The notes below the pieces were generated by a model, which was not told the DNA's origin, searched no databases, and worked only from the letters and a program-made list of their open reading frames with translations. This document shows, one piece after another, positions 56,354-64,000 of a stretch of 64,000 nt of DNA (its first letter is position 1; every line of letters begins with the position of its first letter). Position numbers and translations under genes: made by a program. The stretch comes from Maratus speciosus. Taxonomy: Eukaryota; Arthropoda; Arachnida; Araneae; Salticidae. Location of the stretch: assembly GCA_963932465.1 (NCBI GenBank), contig OZ010786.1, forward strand, positions 441,614,619-441,678,618, read 5' to 3'.

Positions 56354-56562
56354 AACCCCACCAGTGGCTGAGAGGTTTTGCTCTTGAAGCTGGTAGACGG
56401 GAGGTGCAGGGTTCGAATCCAATCGCGCCTGTCGGCCTTACCGTTCGGAGTTTTCCTGGTTTTCTTCGAACCTTGGGAAATTTTGCGTAAATACGGGTTA
56501 GGTTCGCTTAGTAAGACTCCCACGTAGGGCACTCCCTCTAGGGGCTATATCCCTCGAGTAGA
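56354..56562 (+). mobile_element. tRNA-derived SINE, plus-strand copy
   Basis: Starts with a tRNA-Ser/Leu-like head: A-box GTGGCTGAGAGG (near 56364-56375) and B-box GGTTCGAATCC (near 56410-56420). A shared body then follows with 'cggagttttcctggtttt', 'gcgtaaatacgggtta', 'gactcccacgtagggc' and 'tatccctcgagtaga'. An inverted second copy lies at 61690-61898, which defines the length at about 205-210 bp. RNA polymerase III promoters of this type drive SINE transcription. Confidence 0.85.
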
Positions 56563-57780
56563 TAATCGACAGTCAAAAATATATCCAATCCAATCCGAAC
56601 GTAACGCTGACGTCATTTTCATGCTGGTAACAGCAGATGATTAAATTTTGCGTTCATTTTAATTTTTTTAACCTCTCAAGATCGCAGATTTTCAGTTTTT
56701 ACACCGTCGAATAGGATAAAGTTGTAATTTAAAATGAAATATGCTTGAAAATTGTATCGCAATTTGTTTGAAAACCGGATGACAATTTACTATTTTTTTA
56801 TAGTTAAAAACGTTGAAGCATGATTTTTTTTTTATTTATCTCTATTGCATGTAGACAGACGATTACGAAAGATAAATCCGTTTGCATTTAAATTTAATGT
56901 AAGTAGTTCAGTGTTTATTTCCAGCCTATATTCCATAACAAAATTAAAATATCATCAATCAATAAATAAAATAATTAAACATAAATAAAACACAAATTTA
57001 AGACATGTAATTGATGTACTTGATTAAACTATTGAAATGATCAGAATCAAAATATCGCTGCTTTAAATAGCAATATTTGTCGATTTCTTCGGCTGTTAAT
57101 TCCAGGGCGAAACCAATACAACAGTATCACTTTTAATAAATTATAAATGATTATTTGAGTATATAATTGATTATTTTTCATATTATGATTCTCGTATTGT
57201 TAGTGGACAATCTAAAAAAATATATTAAATGAAACAATCTATTATTTTTTTAATTTTAAAAAATGTGGTTTTCACCTATATTCTGTAACACCGAAGTCCG
57301 GTTTGGTTACTCTAGTATTATTGAATATTAGTTTGTGTTGTTAATGCGATGGATTACTTGTAGATAAATGCACTTAATCACCATGATAGAAACTAGACTA
57401 CATTTCTCCAGAAATTTTAGATTAAGTTAATTTAAATTAGCAATAATAGAATATTCCTGATTGTATTTTTTGATGCATCGTCTAACAAGAAATTTGCTTT
57501 TAGTTCTTCGATTTAAAAAGAGAATTGCATTGCGCAGCAATAAAGATGTTTCTCTTTATTTGGACTTCAAGTTGGTGAGTTATTTTTCATTATAATTTTC
57601 TCTGAAAAGATGAATGATCGTAAGCAAAAATGGAAGCGCAAGACGCATTGCAATTTTTTAAATAAAATGTTTGCACTGATTGATAAAATAAATAAAAATG
57701 CAAAACTGTTAAATATTTACATAATACCATTTTAAGTATGATTCAAGTGAAAAATGTTGAAAGTGAAATTTTGAATTATG
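56563..57780. other. No gene seen
   Basis: AT-rich, no exon, RNA gene or repeat boundary recognised. Confidence 0.5.
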
Positions 57781-57781
57781 A

Positions 57782-58606
57782 TGGTTGGACCTCGTTATCC
57801 CGACACCCGGTTTTCACGTCACTCCGCTTATCACGTCAGTTTTTCAAAGTCCCGATTTTCTGTATATGATTTTAATGGAAATAAACACCGTATTTTACGT
57901 CGTTGAATAATTTTCAACTCCGGATATCCCAATGGTTTAGGAAAGTTGTCTATTTTTCATAATCCATCTTATAAGAACGGAAATTAAGCGGTAAGAAAGG
58001 TCTTAGCCAAACTTTTCACAAAAGTGGCTAAAATTTGTTGAAATAAATGGGAAAATTTACTTCAGTTCTTTATGTGAATAAATAAACCCACACACTATGA
58101 ATGACCCATTTAAGCTCCAGATAGACGTATCAGTGTACTCGCCGTCTTTTTGTTCTGGTCAGGCGGCGCTATCTTGTGGTTACACGACATTTTTCATCCC
58201 ACTAAAACTGAAGCATTGCACTGCCTTGAAACGATCAGAAATTATGTAACATCAGTTTCTAAAACAACGAATATCCATTACAATTCATTGTATAATATTG
58301 AAAAAAGAATTGTAGGAAGCAAATCTAGAGATAAGCAATTCATCACGATTTCATGTAAACAATAAAAAAAAAACAAGTCATCATAAATCTGATTTTTATT
58401 CTATTCAATTTTTTTTATTTTGTTTAATAATAATGTTTTATTGCTTAAAACTGCAAGGACAGTTATGAATTTAAAATTGTCTTAAATTAAGTAAAAATAC
58501 AGCTTCTTATAAACATATTTTTCACAAACTGCGGTTACCACGACACTCCACCTATGACGACACTTTCTTCTGGTCATGAGAGTGTCGGAATAACGAGGTT
58601 CGACTG
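57782..58606 (+). mobile_element. Tigger-like element with transposase remnant
   Basis: The right end, reading inward, is CAGTCGAACCTCGTTATTCC with TA at 58607-58608. The left end GGACCTCGTTATCCCGACAC is slightly eroded at its tip. Internal 'tcacgtcactcc' and 'acgacactccacc' are inverted. The CCTCGTTAT(T/C)CCGACA pattern is common in pogo/Tigger elements. Confidence 0.75.
58198..58365 (+). pseudogene. Tigger-like transposase, C-terminal fragment
   Basis: The frame reads PTKTEALHCLETIRNYVTS and then HYNSLYNIEKRIV, matching the final segment of Tigger/jerky-like transposases (EAL-x-CLE-x-IR). It is on the plus strand inside a TA-flanked element. The catalytic region is missing. The preceding ATG at 58150 is unlikely to be meaningful. 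Confidence 0.65.
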
Positions 58607-58699
58607 TATTTGATAAGAAAGTAATATGGAATAGATCAAAGTTAAACTTATAAATTTAAAGGTTTGAGTTCTAATCAAAATATGGCTTCTCTTAATACT

Positions 58700-60300
58700 G
58701 CTGATTCGATATGGGCAGACCATGTTACTAAGAATTTAAAAAAATGCAAAGTTTCCAAATTTATAAATAAACACGTTGTTTTGGTGAATCAGATATATTT
58801 CTAGAATTATGGAATCAACTAGAGACAGCTACAGATAAAATTCCAAATCTGATTCATTTCCAGAAATTTAGTTACTTGAAGGGCTTGATTTCTGGAGTGT
58901 CTGCAAATGCAATTAACGGCTTTAGTTTGGAACATAATTATTATGCATTGGCTGTATCGCTTTTATAAGAGCGATTTTGTAGACATGATACTTACATAAT
59001 TTAGTAAATATTGAATGTCTGAAAGGTTCCTGTGACATACGTGGCTGAATAAATTTATGTAATAAGTGTCTAGTGTAAATTCGGAATTTAGAGTCAGTAG
59101 GGTGTAAAACCGGATACTTTTCCCAATATCACTCACGTTAATAGTCCCGGATTTAGCATTAGTATTTAATAGAAATCTGAATAAAGGTAAAATATGGAAT
59201 ATGGATAATGTAATGAGTTTTCCTGAAAATGAAGTTGGATATATATAAAGGGTTATAATTAATGTGATTCTGGTGGTAAAAAATAATTCCTAATGATAAT
59301 AAAATTGTATATAACAAATTTATAGACAAACAATCAAACTATAAATCAATTAACTAGAAAAGAATGTCAACAAAATAACGTTTTAGCTGCTGAATTTATA
59401 ATTTTTCTGTTAATAAGAATTCGTGCTTATTCTGAAACAGTGTTGATCATAAAAGTGAAATGTGTCAATCTTTAACTGTATATCACAAAAAAAAAAGAAA
59501 TATAAAATAGCAGAGAAGGTTCTTTTTATGCTTAAAGCGTAAACACCCAATTAAAACCTGAGAAAAACCTAAAACGTGTGATATTTTTATCAAAAAATGT
59601 AGTTTAATAAAAAATATCGTGCGGCCATTTTTTTTTAAACTTGTAAATGATTTGAAAGTAAAGATTGATAAAAATTTTCGTAACTATTTCGCATTGTGAT
59701 AACAGTTCCAATATTGTGGATAACAAAGATTAATAAAAAGTTTCGTAACTATTTCGCATTGTGATAACAGTTCCAATATTGTGGATAACAGTTCCATTAA
59801 TAATGCGTAAAAATAAAACTCTCATTGCAATATATTTTTTGCAGATTTGTTCTGTTAGAATAAGGGATTCGAAAGAAAATTAAACTGAACCAGTTTGTTT
59901 TGCTAATGGATGGCAGCATCAGAACATGCATAATTCGCGTTATTTCACAAAAAATAAATTTAATGTTTTTATAAATGAAACTTTATTCCTTTTTGCTTTT
60001 GGAGCTGAAAAGACAACTACAAAAACGTATAAGGAAGTAAAAGTAAAATTAGATAATAGAAATGAACCATCTTTAAATAATGCATTTGAAGCTGTCGAAA
60101 TGGATAAAATTTCAGCTGCATGCTTACCTAGTCCTGACAAATACAATCGAAAAACACATGATATATTAAAAGATACACAGCTAGTTGATCGTCATGAATA
60201 TAATAATAATAACATTGAATTGTTGTTGGTAGCTACTGAAATCCTTTTTACAGGGTTTCCTATGATAATCCAATGATTTGTTTAGCATGAAAACTATAGT
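58700..60300 (+). pseudogene. BEL/Pao retrotransposon gag-protease remnant
   Basis: Three frame-shifted but ordered pieces are visible. At 58789-59040: FLELWNQLETATDK, KFSYLKGLISGVSANAI and an ERFCRHD end, the Gag-like DUF1759 pattern of BEL/Pao elements, with an in-frame stop before ERF. At about 59090-59250: a SLGV-like start followed by NKGKIWNMDNVMSF, as in the segment after DUF1759. At 59896-60276: a protease-like region starting VLLMDGS (where DSG/DTG is normal) and IRVISQKI, then EKTTTKTYKEVKVKL and FEAVEMDKISAACLPSPDKY, as in DUF1758. No reverse transcriptase or LTR was recognised, so this is an internal fragment. Assignment is from pattern recall. Confidence 0.7.
59661..59790. repeat. 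65-bp tandem duplication
   Basis: Units at about 59661-59725 and 59726-59790 share 'ttcgtaactatttcgcattg' and 'cagttccaatattgtggata'. A third partial unit (GATAACAGTTCC) follows. Within the BEL/Pao remnant. Confidence 0.85.
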
Positions 60301-60399
60301 TTAAGAAAAACATATAAGGTCCAATCAGAAATGTTTGGCAATTGTAAAGTTGAGGAATTGAATCCAAAAGTCAAGATGCTAATACATGAATGATTAAAT

Positions 60400-61689
60400 T
60401 ATGACTGATTTTCAGTCAAGCATTGTTTTGAAATACATTCGGTACAAAGAGAAATTTTTTATGGAAAGCGAATTACAAAATATTTTTATTAATAATTGCG
60501 AAGTGGCATAAGAGGCATTCTCACAAAATTTTGACTTTCAGGAATAAAAATCTGGTGAAATTATACTTAATAAAATAACATTTTAAACTTATCGACGAAT
60601 GCTTTAATTATTCAAAATAAAGAAAAAATGGCAGCAGTGACTTTTTTTTTTTTTTTTTTAACTGAGGTTTAAGTTAAACTTGCGAGTTTAATTTTCCTTA
60701 CCGTCCCTTTGACATTTTGCCTCTCTAACTTTTTATTTTCTTCTAAATTTTTACTTATAATGAATTTGCATAGAACCCACAGAACATTCAAATAAGAAGT
60801 AATAACAATGTTGAATTTAGTACAAAATTTTGGTACAACATTTCCTTGAAGATATGTTAAGGAAGCGACGGTAAAGAAATAAATAGGACAGTAAGGAAAA
60901 AAAGGGACGGTATGGAAAATAAAGGGACGGTAAGGATGGGACGTTAAGGAAAATTACCACCTACTTTTAGGCAAATCATGTTAAGATTAAGTCATAGCCA
61001 CAATGTTCATTGATTTTTAAAAACAGTTATTTATATTGGATTAAATAAAAAAAAAATCATTACCTCGAAAAGTGTAAGAATACACCTTGGGGACGGTAAG
61101 ACTACCAATAAAGCCACAATGCTTGAAATTGATATTTAAATGCTGATTTAAATTCTGCGGTAAATTTCCTGTCAAAGAATTTTTCCCGCTCTCTCTCTAG
61201 CATACTTCTGCATCAGAAGTGTGGTGAGGAATCTAAAATCCAGGAACAGAGTCGAAGAAATAATAACAACCGTAAAAATGTGTGCAGGTTAATTTTTTGC
61301 TACACATTTATCTAAAACAATAGTTCCAGTTTCGGAAAAATACATCGAATTACTTTTATTGAAACAATTTTATACAGACAGCTCTAAACTTAAAAATCAA
61401 CATCAGAGACACGGGACAGTAAGGAATTTCGTATTGTATTTGGACCCCCAACATCGTCCAAAACTTATTTATTTCGTAAATCATGTTATACAGTCATGCA
61501 ACGATATGTTTTCCAGTATAAGAAAGAAAAGAAAAAAGACTATGTACTAAAATAAAAATTGTTATTCAGGAACTTTAAAGTCAAAATTATGTGAGAATGC
61601 CTCATATAGAAGACTTTTTACGTTAAAAACAAGTTTTAAAAACGATCTTTTGTTATTCTTATAAAAGTTGTTATTCTTATAGGCCAATA
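60400..61689. other. Non-coding; scattered ACGGTAAGG motifs
   Basis: 'ccttaccgtccct' near 60699 is the inverse of 'agggacggtaagga' near 60895-60935, and 'ggggacggtaag' recurs near 61095. This may mark an eroded inverted-repeat element. No gene recognised. Confidence 0.4.
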
Positions 61690-61898
61690 TTCTACTCGAG
61701 GGATATAGGCCCGGGTGGGAGTGCCCTTCGTGGGAGTCTTTCTAAGGGAACCGAACCCGTATTTACGCATGGAAATCCATGGTTCGCAGAAAACCACGAA
61801 AACTCCGAACGATTAGGCTGACGGGCACAATTAGATTCGAACCCAGCATCTCTCGTCTACCAGCTTCGAGAGCAGAACCTCTCGGCCACTGGTGGGGC
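61690..61898 (-). mobile_element. tRNA-derived SINE, minus-strand copy
   Basis: The reverse complement aligns end to end with 56354-56562: head GCCCCACCAGTGGCCGAGAG, B-box GGTTCGAATC (near 61834-61843), then the same body and 'tatccctcgagtaga' tail. I estimate 80-85% identity. Orientation is opposite to the first copy. The open frame at 61779-62000 crosses it by chance. Confidence 0.85.
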
Positions 61899-63197
61899 AA
61901 ATTTGACACGAATAAAAACAGAAGCGACAACAGAAGCTCTGTCCAAAATGTGCCAACATCATGGAAGTATATACCGACATTCCACTCATCTCGACGTTAA
62001 ATATTTCTAAATGTGGCTGACAATACGAACAGTGTTACTGTACTGGTCGAATTGCAGAGCACGTTCACGACGTCTTGCAACGTTGTCTTATTGCAAACAA
62101 AACAAAGTAAGTTCGTTACACGTTTCCTTATATTATCTTCATTATTCTTAAAATTATTAATGAAAATTCAATGCCGGTTTGGTGTGTGACACTCTGTATT
62201 TTTGATTTAATAAATGTATTACAACCCTGGTTTAATATCCTTCATTTGCCCAAATATTAATTGAACTCTCTGAAACTCAGGTTTTTTTGCTTTGTTTTAT
62301 CCCTCTCTCTGTAAGAATAAATGTTACCGGTTAAAAAAAGGAGGAGAAAATACAAGCTTAAGGAAATTGTTCCGAAAAAAATCTTTTTTAGCATTTCTGT
62401 CGAAATTCAATCTTTACCTGACGGTGCATGTTCATGCAAAAATTTAAAACACTTTGACTATCTTATATAAATCCATATTTTCCACTGTTGTTTCCATGGG
62501 AACTGGTTTTGCTGCTTTGCAATCGAACTGTTTTTTTTATAAACTTCAAATCCTAATATTTCTCGTATTCAAAATTTAAATATTTATACATTTATCTTAA
62601 AATTGCTTACAAAAAAAAAAAGAGTGATTTAATTCTTTTGAATCTTTACAATGATGAAATATATTCGATATTACGCACGCAAGAAAAACAAACAAGAAAG
62701 GAAGCCGATAGAAAATAAAATTATCAAAATGCTAGTAAGTTGTAGTTATCAAAAAGCATTATTTCATTTCGTCCTGCTACATTAATGTAATTAGCGATGT
62801 TATAAACCTTTACTTCTGAATATAAAATATAGCGCAATTATTTGAACTTAGCATAGATTTACACTTTTGAATCAAAACTGCACAAGAAAACAGCGCATTC
62901 CTTGTTGGTATTCTAAACCAAAATTGCATAAACATGCATATTTTTAATCAATTATCTCAAATATTTGGTCATTTCTACCCGCCGTAAATTGATACAGCAG
63001 TAACGTTCTTCGAAAAAAGCATAGCATTTCCCTTAGCAGTGTTGAATGACCAAAACCGAAATTGGATCAGTAGTGTTTTGCATTATAAGCGTCTTTTATA
63101 TTAATTTTGCCCAGTATGTCTGTAGCATAGACGCCGAGATACAATTATCAGAAAAAAGTGAAATACATAACATAGACGCTCTACCATTTGTATATGG
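61899..63197. other. No gene seen
   Basis: AT-rich sequence without recognisable exons. A short frame at 63046-63258 has a hydrophobic start but runs into the hAT element end at 63198 and is not supported. Confidence 0.45.
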
Positions 63198-64000
63198 CAG
63201 GGTTGGCGAACCTTTTTGTGGTGGGGTGCCAAATTTGATCAAAAAATATTTTACGTGACTATGACGTGCCAACTAAAACGCAAATTTAGTAGACAAAAAA
63301 AAATAATGGAATAAAATTACTTAACATTTTCTATTAAGATTTAAAACATATGAGGAACATGCATGTAGGTTACAGAATAATTAGAGGTAATTACAGGTAA
63401 TTATGGAAACAAATATATTTTAGAAATTAATATAAACAAATTAATCTGATGTAATTTGATTTCTGTTGCATCTTAATATCAGGCTAATTTTAATGCAAAA
63501 TGAACCTGATTTATGTGACAAGTGCTTTCAGATTGAGTTTTGATATTATTCATTTGTGAAAACAGTGACTCGAAAGCATAGATAGGCAGAAAAGCTGTTG
63601 AAATAGCAAACGGCAGTTTCTTTGAACAGCCAGGACTTTATCATCGAAATTTAGTAATGCCTAATATCCAATTCTTGTCGAAAGTTTTCAAATATCGTCT
63701 TTGTTTGAAAAATTTTTGATAATACATAATGATTGGATATGATTGTACATAATTAATTAGATTGAAATATAATATGCCGCAGTTAAAATTTTTCAATTTC
63801 CATTTAATCAAATTTAGAAAAGATGAGTTGTGTAATCTCATTTAATTTTCATTTAGAGTCACAAGCAACGCCGTGCCTAAATTATTCTTTCGCGTGCCAC
63901 ACCATACATTTCAATGTCTAAATTGCAACAGAAAAAAAACCCCGGAAATACCCATTCGAATGAGAATGTCTTTTTAACACTTTCTAATATAGTTGTCCGC
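63198..64000 (-). mobile_element. hAT-type element with transposase remnant, cut by window edge
   Basis: Begins CAGGGTTGGCGAACCTTTTT, a hAT-like terminal sequence (CAGGG-TGGC-AACC type), followed by 'gtggggtgcc'. Near 63875-63895 the complementary-looking 'cgcgtgccacacca' may be the approach to the other end. A transposase fragment lies between on the minus strand. Confidence 0.55.
63482..63617 (-). pseudogene. hAT transposase dimerisation-region remnant
   Basis: The minus strand reads LPFAISTAFLPIYAFESLFS, then QMNNIKTQSES and NQVHFALKLA before a stop. The pattern FxSLFSxMNxIK followed by HxxxxLxLA is the C-terminal hAT dimerisation domain seen in ZBED5/Zaphod-like transposases. No upstream catalytic frame is open, so it is a decayed fragment. 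Similarity is from pattern recall. Confidence 0.6.

Noticed and set aside
56222..56532. Two overlapping minus-strand frames
   Set aside because: Antisense to the SINE at 56354-56562; GC-rich SINE sequence keeps the frames open.
59940..60146. 68-codon minus-strand frame
   Set aside because: Antisense shadow of the BEL/Pao protease-region remnant.

Overview
The window is AT-rich eukaryotic DNA, most likely from an arthropod and plausibly an arachnid such as a spider. That rests on three things: the density of TTAA-, TA- and 8-bp-flanked cut-and-paste elements, GT-AG introns, and an UNC-93-like membrane protein gene. The taxonomic call is inference. There is no operon structure, no CRISPR array and no bacterial-type gene. 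Most of the 64 kb is transposable-element sequence in several nested layers. I see only one host gene with good support.

Layout. 1-9 kb: tandem repeats and many short piggyBac-superfamily (TTAA) and hAT-superfamily (8-bp duplication) non-autonomous elements, some nested, plus a 2.1-kb unclassified element (4091-6233) and a hAT-like element with a strong internal hairpin (8276-8939). 9-25 kb: mostly non-coding, with Tigger/pogo-type elements (10596, 20120, 21439), a 1.8-kb hAT-like element (15840-17662), mariner/Tc1 transposase remnants (22268-22543, 23483-23620) and repeats carrying the palindrome GACACTTAAGTGTC. 25.5-33.6 kb: a broken piggyBac transposase gene split by a full-length Ty1/copia retrotransposon whose 1326-codon gag-pol is intact and whose LTRs look identical. 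34.8-37.9 kb: a satellite of about nine 328-bp monomers with a 983-bp three-monomer higher-order period. 38.9-41.4 kb: the last two coding exons of the UNC-93-like gene on the + strand, separated by a 2.0-kb intron that contains a Tigger element. 41.5-64 kb: degenerate satellites, foldback elements (42831-43366, 43633-45670), an IR/DR-type Tc1 element with a dead transposase inside another inverted repeat (49356-51561), hAT and piggyBac MITEs (54.5-55.1 kb), two inverted copies of a tRNA-derived SINE (56354, 61690), a decayed BEL/Pao retrotransposon (58700-60300) and the edge of a hAT element with a transposase remnant (63198 to the end).

How it fits together. The only protein likely to serve the host is the UNC-93-like C-terminal half; its upstream exons were not found here. 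The copia element is the only mobile element that still looks coding-competent. The other autonomous-type genes (piggyBac, Tc1, Tigger, mariner, BEL, hAT) are fragments or frameshifted. The nesting gives a relative chronology: hAT MITE, then piggyBac MITE inside it (2.1-2.5 kb); piggyBac, then copia (25.7-33.6 kb). I found no clearly new biological system. The most unusual signals are the copia 5' LTR junction, which carries a second copy of the piggyBac flank in place of a primer-binding site, the higher-order satellite beside a gene, and the GC-rich 2.1-kb element with 13-bp termini.
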